Source: Bigelowiella natans CCMP2755 (Eukaryota; Cercozoa; Chlorarachniophyceae). Taken from it: a stretch of DNA of 64,000 nucleotides. The stretch spans positions 1 through 64,000 of the forward strand of contig ADNK01000004.1 of NCBI GenBank assembly GCA_000320545.1, in the 5' to 3' direction. The notes under the pieces are model-generated. The model was not told where the DNA came from and did not search any database. It saw only the letters and a program-made list of their open reading frames with translations. A program made the translations under genes and the position numbers. Of the stretch, positions 22,431 to 36,284 are shown piece after piece. The first letter of the stretch is position 1. The number at the start of each line of letters is the position of its first letter.

Positions 22431-25400
22431 ACCGGACGAAAGAATGATTGTTATGTATATACATAGTTAGTACACTGCTGGATGATTATAAGTCTTCCTT
22501 CGTACATCAATCACTCCTCAAACAACCTGTAATTGTAAAACCACAATCTCTCCCACATCCATGATATGTATTATCCACCATCATTATCATAGAACATATG
22601 CTTCATCGTCCACTATCTTTCACCTGGAACTGTGAGAACAAGCGGCATACCAAAGGCGGGATCATCGATCGCCACTATCTCCGTCTCCATTCCTGGATCA
22701 ATCGTAGCGGCGAGGAGGGGAGGACGCAAATCGCGGAAACAGTCAACGGTGCAAATGCCAATCTCATTGTATCCGGCCAGAGGGTCAAACTGAGGGGGAA
22801 AGACGACGGCGACGACGACGATGAGGAAGAGCAAGAACGAAATCATATTAAGCACCACCACATGCCGTACATCATTCTTTCCTTCCCTCCTCATACCTCT
22901 ACTACTACTACTACTACTATACTACTACTACTACTACCATTTCTAAGTTGAGTGCCGTCGTGTTCTCGCAGCGTTCGAATTCGCTTTCACAGTCGAGAGA
23001 TGCAGGGCATAGGTGCATACGGGGCCCACATCCATTGAATCCTGGGCAGTTTTCTCGGCACGTACCGTCGGCACACAGTGTCACGCCAGCAGGACAGTTT
23101 ACAATCACCTTATGAAGAGGGGGGAGGGGGCGGTAGAGATTCGATGGCCATGCTTAGTTTCAGGAGGATGAAATCAAGGCGACAACTCACCTCGCACAGT
23201 TGTCCTGCAGCGACGCAAGTTCCATTGTCACAACGCAGTGGGTGCGACAGCGGGCACGCTGGGACGATATCACACTCAAACTTCTCAGTGGCCTCCGGCA
23301 CGCACAGCCCATTCGCGCACATGTACCTGATTAGTTCATCAAGGGGGTGGTAACACATTATTCGGTAGAAAGTATTTGGATCATGCTTTTCCTTCGTCTT
23401 GCAGCACCAAATGGAGAAAACGATCACAGGGTAAAAGAAGAAGAAGATAGGGGGAATAGGTTATACTCACTGGCCGCTCGGGCAGTTGTCAGACGGATCC
23501 ACGCCAGTGATCTCGATATCTAGTGACATCATCGACGCCGCAGCATGCTGTTTGTCGCTGGTGCTGCTGCTGGTTGTTGTTGTTGTTCCGAAGAGGTGGT
23601 GAAAGAAGGCTCGTCGTCCACTGATGTGTTGTGCACGTATAATCAACCATCCGCAACAAAGGGAAAAATACCCAAATGAAATTTAAATGCCATCATCGTT
23701 CACACGATGGGCGCGTACCAGGACCATCACAAGTCGCTTTACCTGCTCCCCACGCTCAGTGGTGTTGCGGCAGATCCACCAGCCGGACGAATAGCTTGCC
23801 ACGTCGCGATTGAGCGCGACACGCATTCACCAAAACTAGCAGCGAAACTTCCATCCCAGCACTGAAGAAAATCATCGGAGACAACGACATCCTCCCCCCC
23901 TGCTGCTCCAAATGAATTGACACCTGGAGGAGCGAGGAAGGGCAGACAGTCTCGGGGGCTCGAAACACATGACCCTGACAAAGTGTGAGATATAGAGTCA
24001 CATGGTGGTGATGATGATTGACCACCACACATCTGCACACCAGAATCACAGAGAATTGGATTGGGGCTAGGGCAGCGAAGGCCTCCCCTCCGAACACATT
24101 CGTCCAAGCTTGCAGCACACGTAAAATCGGGGCAGAGCACCGGGCTCTCTTCCGAGCGGCAAACGCGGATGGAAGGACACACACTAGGATCTGCCCGGCA
24201 TGACCCGTCTGCGCAGAGAGATTCGCCATCGGAACAAACCTGGAGGGGGGTGGGGGTGGATTGGGGGCCATAACAACGACGATACGATGAGAGCAGCTGC
24301 TTCACATTTCAAACCAATTAGACACGACGATGAACTCTTACCACGCGTGCTTCGCATGAAGACGATTCAGTGTCCTCAGCAGCGCTAAACAAGCTGAGTA
24401 ATCTGTTGTCCCCCGCCCCCGTTATATACAACAGCAACACAAAAGCATTGAAAGAAAATGAGAAGTTTCGGCGTAAAACCACCATTCACGTAATCAATTG
24501 ACTTCAAAGGCACGATTTTCAATAAATTTGCTTCTTCTACAACATTAATGAAAACGACGATGATTTCGGTTTTTCGACAAATGACAAATCGTCGCTATTT
24601 CCACCAACCCAAACACCCCGTGCCAAGGAAGCTTGATAAACCCCTCTCCTCCTCTACAACACAAATTCCAGACATGTGCCCACGCACCTCTGGAAAGCGG
24701 ACCCTCGTGCGCACTCCCCATTGACACATCGGAAAGGATGCGTAACGTTACACAGATAGGACGTCGAGCACTCGGCAAGGCTATCAACACAGCTGCCGTC
24801 GGGACATTGTGCGCGGTTGCAGGTCGCGTCGTTTGCAGGGCAATCAATAGCATTGGCCACGCAAAGACCCCCAGGACAACGAAGAGGGAGGAAAGACGGG
24901 CAACCGTTGGTCGCTGGACACGTGAAGATCGATGGCGAGCACTGTTTGGGGGAGGAGAAGGGGGAGAGGTGTTAGTGGGTATGAATCTGTGCGTGTTAAC
25001 CAATGTTTATATATTGCGGTAGAATGAGTTATATGCACAGAATATATCTTGAAAAGATTCAGCGTAAGTAGATTGATTCTTAGAGCGACGGGGAAGAAGT
25101 ACAAGCCACACACACACGCACACACGCACACACGCACACACGCACACACACATCATCATCATCATCCGATAATGTTTTCTTTCATCCCCCCCTTCACCCC
25201 CCTCCTCCCTTACCTCATTGTTCCAACAGCGGAAGAGATTGGCGTCACAGCCGTTGCTAAGTTCGGTGGTATTTACGCACCGATCCAGAGAGCTGACGCA
25301 CTCCCCATTTAGGCAGCGGAAAGGAAACGCTCCTAAAATCAGGAGGGGTCGGGGGAGGGGGGGGGGGGGGGGTTGAATGGTAGCTGCAAGAAGAACAAGA

Positions 25401-25635
25401 TGCAATTTTATTTCCTTCTTATACTTATGACTTATCCTACTATCCCAATTGTTCTCATAATCATCATCATCATCTTCACCATCTTGTAGTACTACTACCC
25501 GGACAGCCATTTGCCCCAAGGAGGCAATCATTCTCACTCTCCGCACACACCCCATTGCTGCACCGGAAACTGACGGACCAAACAGAGTTCTATCACTTTT
25601 TGGTGGCTCAACGATGCGTTTGAATCTTGGAAATA

Positions 25636-25676
<41 letters not shown>

Positions 25677-25693
25677 TATACAATCACACACAT

Positions 25694-25761
<68 letters not shown>

Positions 25762-25786
25762 CCTAAGTGGAGCTCCTTTTGTGTGC

Positions 25787-25826
<40 letters not shown>

Positions 25827-28800
25827 TAAGTGGAGCTCCTTTTGTGTGCGTTTACGACCGTCAAATTTGTCGTTTACCTAGCTTCATCAGGGCAGGTGTT
25901 CGCGAGGGGACACGCAGCTTCGCTCGAGCGACACGTACCATCTTGGCAACTATAGATTACGTCGATAATAGGATGATTCACCAAACACAAACACACACAC
26001 ACACACACACACATTATATATAATCAAGCATCACGTACAGCACAGAGGTTCAACGCACACGGAATACATTCACAGTCTCCTCGAATGATCTATCACACTT
26101 AACAACAAACGGCTTCATCAAGCCTACCGTACGCTATTGCTTCCGCTGCACGGCGATATCAGAGGGCACTGCGCGTAGCCAGACACGCAGTCACCGGAGA
26201 AACATCGGAGTAATCCTTCCGGACATGACTCAGCGCCCGGTACGAACGGGCAAACTCGCTCGCTGCGAGCACACAAGCCTCCCTCACACAGGAATGGAAC
26301 TTGCGATGGACAAGAATTCACTCCGCCCAAAGCTGAGGTGCAGCCGCCTGCAGGCGTACAAGTGCCTACAGGATGAGTGTAATCAGTTCTGGTTAAATCG
26401 CTCAATATTGTCTGTCTCTGACGATTGGCGCGGCAGGGGATGAATCATAGCTTATGTAAGACGCCGCTGCTTTATGCACATACACTACCGTCGTTACAAC
26501 GCGTCTCCGAGCGCTCGCAGCCATTAGGCGAGCCGAATTGGAAGTCAGGGTCCGAAGCGCTGAAACCAGGGCAGGAGGAGTAGTCCACGACCCCTCCCAT
26601 GCTAGATAAGGTGGCTAAACATGATCCATCAGCGCAGGCGCGGCGTACAGTTATATCTGTTGCGCCAGTGCCCTGTTTGTAACACGCAAACAGCAGTTTG
26701 TAGTATTTTGCAGCAGTGAGAATGAGTGTAATGTTCCGATCGACATTAATCATATTTGTTATCACCACCACCCCCACCACATCACACCTGTTGATTTGCA
26801 GAACCCAAGAACCCAGCCTCGCATGTCGGACCGTTCGTAGGACAGTCGGCCGCAGTCGCAACGCACTCGCCGCTCGAGCACTTGAAAGGGCGGATGAAGA
26901 GGCAGCCATTGAGAAGGGGGCACTCATCCATGCTCGATGCACATGTCCCTTGGCTGCAAACTGCAGGCAATTCAGGGGTACATTCAAACTCCATGCACTC
27001 GGCTCTCCGCGCGCAGAAACCGCCGCGACAGCGCTCGAATCCTGGCGCGCACACAGCGATTTCTTCCGCGTCGGAGTCGTCATCGTTGATGTTGTTGTTG
27101 CCGTCATCTTCGAAGATGATCGATTCGTCTAGGTCAAACGGGGAGATGCATTCCTCGGCGGAGGTTTGGCAGTCTTGCGAGCTTACAGGGCAACGGACAG
27201 GGGTAGAAAGAGGGCAGCTCCTGGTAGCACGGCATTGCCATGGCCGACTCTATGTACATATGTGGGTTCAAGTATGAATCGTGAAGCAATCAGCAAAATA
27301 ATGAAGAAGTAGAAGATACACAGACAAGAGTGGGTTCTTCACAACCATCACTATTATTATTACTACATCCCACCCTGCAGGAAGCATCAGGGCAAAGGAA
27401 CGGTGTGGCCGCCTCGCAGCGGAGGAAATCTGGACAGTCCCTAGGATCCACCTATGTTGTCGTCATTAGGAGCAACGCAACACACCACATCAGATAATCA
27501 ATGCTGCGGACGAAACAAAAAGACACGTGAGCAAAAGCCAGTTTTCAGCGACCTATAGTCTTTTCATCAAAGCTGCTAAAAGGAAAGAATAAATAGGAAC
27601 TTGCGCCTTTTTCTCATCGGCATTTTAGCTATCTTTTCATTCCTCGTTGATCATACCCGGCAAGTGCTGTCCCAGCATGTGAAGAAACCACCGCAGGTTA
27701 CCGCAGCGCCACAAGCTGTTATTTGTGCTTCGAATGACCCATCAGGACACGCGACCTGATTCACACTGGTAAACACCTCAGGGGGCACAGGGCAGTCTCC
27801 AATGTTCGGAGCGCATTGCTTGTCCACGCAGCGTACCCATCCTAAGGAAGGAGAGAAGGGGGGGGGGGGGGGAGGGAGAAAGAAAAGTCATAAGTAATGA
27901 AGAAATAATCGTAATATAAAAATACACGAACTATCAGAATATGTACTGCTGTTTCTACTACGTTGTTCGAATATATATGCTGCGTGCAGGTTGTGTACTA
28001 CCATCAGGGCACACGATGTCACTCGGGCAATCTCTAAGATTGCTACGACAGGTAAAGCCGATTCCTGCTTGTGGGCACTGTACGCTGTCCTGTGCGCATG
28101 GGGATGGGTCGGAGCCTCCTAGGTCAGGACACGTCGCCTGATGAACGGGGTTAGATAGATTCCACCAATAGACGAATCAGGGGGGGATAAGGAGGAAGAG
28201 CGGCGTTATTATTGACCAAGAGGAGAGAATCTGTACGTGCACGCGAGCGCGCGCGCTTGTGTGTGTCTGCATCGTAGCATTATGATTATTATTATTATTA
28301 TCATCATCATTATTATTATGATTTCCAGCTAGCTATTCGAACACATACAGCATGGTGTAGGCAATACCCTGCACGTGCCATCAAAACATCGCACAAAGCC
28401 TTCTGGGCAGGTGATTGGAGTCGCACAGAAGTCTAGGGAGAGGGCACATTCGCCCGTGGGGCACTTCACCTCCCCCTCATCACAGAGCAGGGCGCTGGGA
28501 TCCACGCATTGGTCGGGGGCGGCACGGCAGGCCCCATCACCGCATTTGACCGGATGCGAATCAGGACATGTCGGGTATGAAGGGCACAATGAGCGAGAGG
28601 GTCGGCAGAATCCTCTGGAGCACCGGAACTCATTCTCCTGGCATCTTTCAGTCGGGGCACAATCGGCGGCCTGGGCACCGCAGCTGCCGTCGGGGCAAAG
28701 TACTGGGAAGTCACCCGTGCATGTTGCGGTGTCTTCATTGTTGTTATTGGTAAGAGGAGGACAAAAGAATATTAGGGGAAACGACGATGGTAGCTGTTAG

Positions 28801-29206
28801 GAGTGCCCTATATGGTGCAATCAAGAGACGCTATCTATGATTTCTGTTCTGATGTTTAATTCGTGTAGGGGGGGAGGAGGGAAGCGTTGTCTCAAATGGC
28901 AGGAAGACTTTGACGAAAGTATCATTTCTATGCTAAAGTCCCTTTAATACAGACACATCTACCTCACAGTCAACACGAAAGAATCACAGACAATCGATAG
29001 CCAGCATTAAAGCACACACACACTAATGAAATTGTGATCGATATTACTAGGACAGGCCGTTGCTGTGGTTGTGCAGGTTCCGTCGATACACTGCGTCTCT
29101 CCTGCTTCGCACACCGAAGGATCATTGCAAAGCGACGCTACCGCTACACAGGAGTCGTCAGGACACCGTACAGGGCTGGAAGGCGGGCAGGATGGCTTGC
29201 CTGTGT

Positions 29207-29239
<33 letters not shown>

Positions 29240-31282
29240 CTGTGTGTGTGTGTTCGCGGAGTCAGAAAGAGAGATGAGAGGAGAGAGAGAGAGAGAGAAG
29301 AGAGGTAGAGAAAGATGTATGTGAGCATTATTTCGACATCTTTCCATCATCATCATCATCATCATCATCTCCTCCTTCTCTCCGTGTTATTTCTCATCAA
29401 CAGAACATACTGGGACACAGAGCTATGTTGCTGGCACACGAGTTGTCAGGGCATGGGGTCGATCCAGCGGGACAAGGGGCGAAGTTAGGCGGCAGGAACA
29501 CGGCGTCTGCAGGCGATATTTGTCCAATGTCAGGGTTATTTCGGATCGGGCAAGAAGCTAGATCTGCTGCACAGGAACCGCCTTCACACAGAATAAATGT
29601 CGGAGGGCACACCTGATCATCATAAGCATGGTTTGAGTGACTATTTTCGCAAGCAATGTACTGCTCATCTTGCGTTTAATGTTGGGAATTTCCTTAGAAA
29701 CGCTCTCAAACTTATAATAATGAATAAAGACGAGCTCCGAGTGAAAAATTTACACATATAATTTTGTTTAGGATAACATGGCGCACGAAGACGCAGCACC
29801 CTGGTGGATGGACAGTCATCGTCGTCGCTTCGGCAGGAGCCATCCTGACACCTCACAGGGTTATCGAGCGTGATTTCGTCGCACTCGTACTGTTCCAGGC
29901 ACTGGAAGTTGTCACCTACGCACAAGCCGCCTCCCCCCGCGCAGAGAACTTGGTCAGCCTCCGGACAGGTTACAGCAGTAGGGCATGATTCAAGTGAGAG
30001 CGCACATGACCCATCACCACAACGGCCGAGCCCAGGAGGGCATTGATCTCCACGACGATAGGTAATACATCGCTCAGGCGAAGATGCACAGGAAAAGCCA
30101 TCAGAGCAAGCGAATGTATTGGGAGGGCACACGGTAGGGGAAGGGCATTCCTCGGGGGAGGCTCTGCAGACCTGTGAAGAAGAAGATGAATCTCAGAGAG
30201 TCTCTCCCCCCCGCCCCCTCTCTGTCGCAAACGATAGATTAAAAGAAAAGAAGCCACAACCACCTCGTATTATTATGTAGCATTATTTAGTGGTAGCACA
30301 CCTGTGGGAAGTCGCATTGAACGTACCCACTTGGACATACAGAAGGCCCAAGACAAGTACCCACCACCTCACAAGCCCCTGTCGCACATCGCTCGTAACC
30401 TGCGTTAGTCCATGACGCACATGCACCAATAAGTGCCAATTCATGCACGAATTTCTATATCCCACATACGGATAGGGAGATGTACTGACTGCTACTACTT
30501 GATGTTGTCTTACTACCAGCAGGGCATGGACACTGGAAGTTGTTGGATTGGCAGGAGCCATCTGATGCACACCGAACTTGCCCCTGGGGACAGAAGCCTG
30601 TCGCTTCTGCACAATTTGCATACGAGCTCACACACGTGCCGTTATCACATCTGTACGGCGTTGAAGCACTCTCTGCGGAACATACAGAAGGCTGCACCTG
30701 GCGAAGAAGGGGGAGGGGAAGGGTAAAGATGATCAACGAAATATGATGCAACATTCTGGGCGATGAACAATCAAATCTGCGCCTTAGAAAACCAAAGGGA
30801 AACAAGACTGTTGTCAATATCTAATATAGAAAAAATTGGGTCTCCTCCCCCCTCACTCCCATCCCTCCCGCTCCCCATATATCTCTCTCACACCGGCAAA
30901 GTGAATCCCTGAACCGGAGCCTGATTGACCACCACATCACCAGTGGAGCTGACTATCGTCACAACTGGCCGGAACCTCCCAGCAAGGAAAAACTGGAAAC
31001 GGTGGAAGCTCAACCCGTCCGTGACATTTAGCGGTATCGATGTAACGGAGTACGGCACACCATCCTCGCGCTCGAAGGCCAGGGTTGCAGAGAAATTGCT
31101 GTCCAAGACCTGTCGTCATGATTATAGAGTTTAGTCTTCTTCTACTACTACTAACTACTGCTGCTGCTGTTGCCATGGCGCACGTAAAGCTTGGTATCGT
31201 ATGTAAAAGAAAGGAAAATCAGGAAAATCGCCATAATTCATCTCCAGCAACAACAAAAGTTATGATTGACTTCCACCACCCT

Positions 31283-31315
<33 letters not shown>

Positions 31316-32114
31316 ATCGTTGCCGAACATATCCGTGGCCTGGAGGATTGCGACCCCAAACCCAAGCTCCCTTGCTGGAGGAATGGAGACGACGCGGAAG
31401 GCTGCGACAGGGCCGAAGCTGACCACGATAACCGGTTCGCTGCTTCCCGCTCCGGAGAGGAAGTTGGACACTCGAGTCCCGCTCACAAACACGTCAAATG
31501 GAAACCTCCCAGCAGAAGTTGTAGCATATGTGATCTGTAACACCAGAGGCGCGGTACCTGTTTGTGTACAAGATAAACAGAAGGGTGATGCCATGGACAC
31601 GCTGCTGCTGCTGCTGCTGTCTCTTCTTCCTCCTCTTTCTAAGATCAACCAGTAACATCATGATGATGATGACGATGATCACAGTACCAAGAACTGTCGC
31701 CGTGTGGTTGCCCATGGCAAGCTCGAAAGTCGCATCCGGTGAGCTCAGGGTGAAATCCCCCAACCCAGTGACAACGATCTCTGTGCCGCTGTTTGGGGGG
31801 ACGGCGTTTCCGAACGAATCGAAGAAGGTCAGCTCCATTGTCCCAGAGCCACTCGCAGGGATGTTGGTAAAGGAGGTCACTTGAGTGCTTTCTGGGGAGA
31901 AATCACCGGGAAGGATTCGAACCTGCGTGAACGTGTCGCAGACGAGCTCTCCGTTGACGAATACGGCTAGGATGAAGTCTCCGATTACCTGTGATTTATT
32001 AGTTTTCGTGAGTTTGTTAGTTGATTCATCATCTTTTTTTTTTTCCTTCTTCTTTTTCTTCAATACTTTGTTGTGAGGAGTCTCCATGAAGAAATTATCT
32101 GCCTCAATTCTCTC

Positions 32115-32151
<37 letters not shown>

Positions 32152-33940
32152 ATCTCCCTCCCCTCCCTCAATCCATAGTTTAAAGAGAAGGCATTAGTAC
32201 CCCATTGGCCGAGTATGTGACGTTGTAAACTCCATTGGTGTGGAAAGTCACGCTTGCTGTCAGATCAAGTACCCTATTCACCTGTTATTTCAGTAGTTTC
32301 ATCAGTTACACAATGATTCATATTTGGTTTCCTTGTTAAATCTTTCCTCTGCCACTCTAAGAATAACCCTAATCACACCTCAGGGTCATCCATGTCCGCG
32401 CATGAAGGGGGCACACCAGCATAGAACTCTACATCGATCGTTGCCTGCAAATATCGATCAAATTCATAAATGATTACATTGGAAAGAATCCGTATTTCTC
32501 TCTAGTCTTATTCTTGTGTCATCGATGGATGACGGTGAGTTGTGTTAGGTTATTTTGATGATTCAACCGGGAACTCGTCAGGCCCTGCAACACGATTGAA
32601 GTAGATGTCAAATGTCCTCAGAGCAATGCCGGTAATGTCGACTGCTGTTTGCCCAACAGTAGCCGCCAAGATATCGGGCGTGTAGATGAATTCCAACTGA
32701 CTCCGGCTCGGGCCGAGAGACAGAACCTGAAAGCTTGGATTTGAAAAGGACGTCGATCCGGCAAGGATGTCCGTACCGCGGAATCTTGCTGCTATGAAGT
32801 ATTGGCCGGCAAGACAGGTTCTGCACGTGCTTAAGCAAGCTGGTGGCGTCGAATCGCATCCTACCAGAACCACGCTCCACACCCCTCCCCCAACGTACAT
32901 CAGACCCTGCTCGTTTGCGAGAGTAATTGTGCCCTGGGTGGGGGGCGGCACCGTGACGAGAACGAGGAAGGAGACGAGATCGGTCTCCTGTGTGAAGATG
33001 AACGGATTCCCAAAGATGTCAAACGTCGCCACGGTAAAGTTGATGCTGCTCCCAGCATTAGACGTCGAAGGCAGCTGGAAAATCTATGTGAGAGGAGGAG
33101 AGGAAGGGAGGAGAGGAGGAGAGGAATATATTGATATAAATTCAGGCAGGAGCAATAATTCAACGACAACACGGTCACCATTACCCTCCCCCTCCCTCCT
33201 CTCTCACTTGTCATCCAAACCTGTGTGAGAGAGGAGCTGATCATTGGGCTGTTAGCGACGGTGAAATTGGCGGTGGAAGGAAACAGCTGGCCTTGTCGAG
33301 AGACTGATGCAACCACCACCCCCACCCGCTCTATCACCACGGATACCTAATTATTATTATCGCCATTGCTCATCATAAATATCTCAGTCATCGTGAAGAT
33401 TATCAGGGAAATATCAATAAGAAGACCAAGAAATCGTGAGAGTACAAATGAAGGGAACGTCGCAAAATTATGCATGTCGTCACTTGTTGGAACAAGCGGG
33501 TGGTAGTAGTAGTAGTAGTAGTGGTAAGGTAGTAGTTATAGTAGTAGTAACGAGAGGATAGTCCTAAGGCCTCTCCATGCTTTCTACCTCGAAGCAAGAT
33601 TGCACGGTGTTGGCGACGAGGCAGTCGCTTGGCAACGCAGCAATGGACGCAGAAACGGTGACGCTGGAGGATACAACAGTGCCATTGGCGACGAAGTTGA
33701 ACTGCTCATCCAGGGCCCCGAGGTTGTTGCTAGTGGTCAGCTCATAATCACCGAGCATTCCCACCGAAGTCGGGTTGCCAAACCTGTCAGCCAGAGTCAC
33801 CTGCGACATCGAGGGAAACAAAGGAGTGGGGAGGGAGACGGATCTCAGTGTGTGGGGGTGCATGCGTCGTTTCAAGATAGACTTTCACGTTCTATGACTA
33901 GATCTATGGATCATTCTTTACTCATTGAAGTCTCATCGGT

Positions 33941-33974
<34 letters not shown>

Positions 33975-35233
33975 CCCTGACACTTGTCGCTGTGCCTGCA
34001 GCCACCGGTGCTTCTGCCGCCGCCCCGGAGATCGATACCACTGATCGAGAAGGATCCACCTCCCCAGGGAGAATGGTGAATTGGTAGGATGTCTGCCCGA
34101 TTAACGTCGTGTTAACGAAGACAGAGAAGGAGTGCCTCCCCGCTACCTAATGAATGCCCAGCGAGAGTATTAGCGGTTACTTGTGCCATACTGCTTGTGA
34201 GGCTGTTCTCCGACCCGAGTAGTTCGTCCACATGCATGCATGATTTTTCGTCAATTTTTCTCTCAACTGTTGTATTCAGTAATAATGGTAGCTCTAGCTG
34301 GTGATTACCGAGAGGAAGGAGTCAGGGAACAGGAGATTCCATAGATTGTTGCTGCCTGAATCATCGCCGAGGTACCTGAAAGTATTAAGGGGCTACCATC
34401 AGCGTTCTATGGATGCAACGGCTGAAGAACTAGGAACATCATTATTACTCTGCCGGAATGGTCGCTTGCGTTCCATTTTCATAGGTTATCGTGGCGCTCA
34501 CATCCAAATCGCTGCTATTCACTGGCTGTCCGTAGCGGTCGTTTAGGCGTATCTGCACGTCCGTCGGAGTCCCTGCGACAGCGCTAATGCCAGTGATTAC
34601 GTTGGCATTGCGGAGAACCTGTTAGGCATGGGGGAATTGAATAAGAGAAATACGAACGAGGAAGAGAAAGAAGGTAAAAAAGGGGGATATCCATGGTGGA
34701 GACTGTTCTCACCAGAGAAGCGAAATCGTTGGAGTTAATGAGGAACCGAGCAGCGGGTCCAGCAACTACGGTGATGTCGTAGCCTCCTAACGTTAGCGAC
34801 TGGGCAAGTTCCAAACCGTCGAATATGCGCAGGTTATAGGTTCCAGCATACCTATATGGTGGGGAAAGAAGAAAATGATAAACAGTGGTGGGGGGGGGGG
34901 GGGGGGGAGAGGGGGTGAGGGAACACTTATAGAGCGAAAAGAACGGTGAACATGTAATCATCATTTTGATTCTTCTTCTTCTTCTTCGTTGTTGTGTCTT
35001 GTTTAACTCACTGGAAGACAAGATTGGACACGGGGACAATCGCGCTGCCGTTGACTGGTACGGCAGTGGGCAAGACTGGGATGAACTCTCCGTCGAAGAA
35101 CGGAAGGTTTATAGCCTGAATCGCGAACACGAAGTTGCTGTTCTCCTCGATATTCGTTCGATTATTTTCGTCAGCGTCGAGGGCGAGGATGAAAAATCTG
35201 TTGTTTGCGAATTGTATGTGTGAATGAGCTCCA

Positions 35234-35275
<42 letters not shown>

Positions 35276-36252
35276 TATTATACACTAATCTCATTTTTGT
35301 TGTATTCTGTTTCTGAATCAAGAGGGAGGGACAAAGGAGCATCATGGATGATCATTGGTAGAGGGTAAAGTACTGATTCGTTGCGTCCGAGACAAGGCCT
35401 TCAAACACTCCTGGAAGACCAAGAACAACGCTCTCACCATTCAGCGCGTTGGCTTCAATTACCCGTAAAGTTGTCGAATCAATGCTCTGACTTTCGTTGA
35501 AAAATACCTGGTTGGGAGAAATTTCACATGCTTATTTTCTTACCGCAAGGCCCCAAAATCGTGAATAATACTTCAGTGGAATAACTCGTCCCCCTTCCCA
35601 TTCTGTCGTCTCCCCCACCCCTTTTTCTCTCTCCACAACACTGCCGCTACCAACGCCGCACCTCGAGCATGTAAAAGGTGTTCTCCGGGCAGCTGACGTT
35701 ATATGTGAAGGTGTACACGCCGTCGATCATGCTGGAGGGGGCGAGTTGCTGTGTTGGCATGCTGCATCCAGTAGCGGCAGTGACGTTGAGGGAGAAGGGA
35801 AGGTCTCCTGGGTCTGCAGAGCCGATCAGATTACCGAACTCGTCGGTGGCGAGCACACGGAATGAGGTAGTATTGAATTGGATTGTGCCTTGAGGAGATG
35901 TGCAGGATAAGGAGGAGGAGGAGGAGGAGGATGAACAAAGTGTCATTTTCACACGATGACAATTATCCACATATTTCTATGATCGTGTATGAGCTTACTT
36001 ACCGACGCTCCACCCTTCGTCATTGGTATTGACGAAACCAGTCGTAGCTTGACCGGGGGCGACCATCACCATGCGTGTACTTGCGGTTAGGAGCACGTCG
36101 TTGACGAAAAACTGCAGAGTGTGCAGCCCCGACAGTGTCGTCGTCCAAATCACTAATTTGATCATAAGGAAGGAAGGACAAAGGGCGGGGGATGGAAACA
36201 AAGAGGCGCAGACGACATCAACGAGGTGGAACAAACAAATGTGCAACGTTTC

Positions 36253-36284
<32 letters not shown>

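Larger units (their letters stand above)
19687..22789 (-). other. Block 4: membrane-proximal region, TM helix, coiled-coil tail (exons 41-53)
   Basis: Exons 22624..22789, 22304..22356, 22120..22190, 21521..21794, 21357..21409, 21061..21198, 20886..20946, 20729..20796, 20524..20584, 20305..20348, 20067..20142, 19895..19925 and 19687..19796. The TM helix is in exon 46 (YWIFVAMGVIFGVTACTCLF), followed by basic CQRQLRYREK. The tail is heptad-rich (ANEKLQEKKMELQRMRE, TLESENKKLEGVLQELRNE), suggesting dimerisation or cytoskeletal linkage. It ends in a basic non-coiled stretch. All phases agree. Confidence 0.75.
22938..30697 (-). other. Block 3: about thirty short Cys-rich modules (exons 20-40)
   Basis: Exons 30517..30697, 30302..30399, 29800..30171, 29411..29612, 29048..29200, 28368..28732, 28002..28137, 27657..27841, 27374..27451, 26788..27249, 26489..26672, 26128..26365, 25878..25949, 25499..25569, 25214..25332, 24688..24941, 24342..24384, 23743..24239, 23471..23620, 23191..23326 and 22938..23108. 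Modules follow CP-x(6-8)-RC-x-DG-[ST]-C-x(5-8)-C. They resemble LDL-receptor class A repeats in spacing but lack the acidic SDE calcium box. The family is not one I can name. A Ser/Thr/Gln linker interrupts the array in exon 38. Confidence 0.72.

Noticed and set aside
23739-24271. 171-aa His/Val-rich frame overlapping the Cys-rich exon
   Set aside because: Out of frame with the Cys-module pattern and lacking splice continuity; the 188-aa frame is the coding one.
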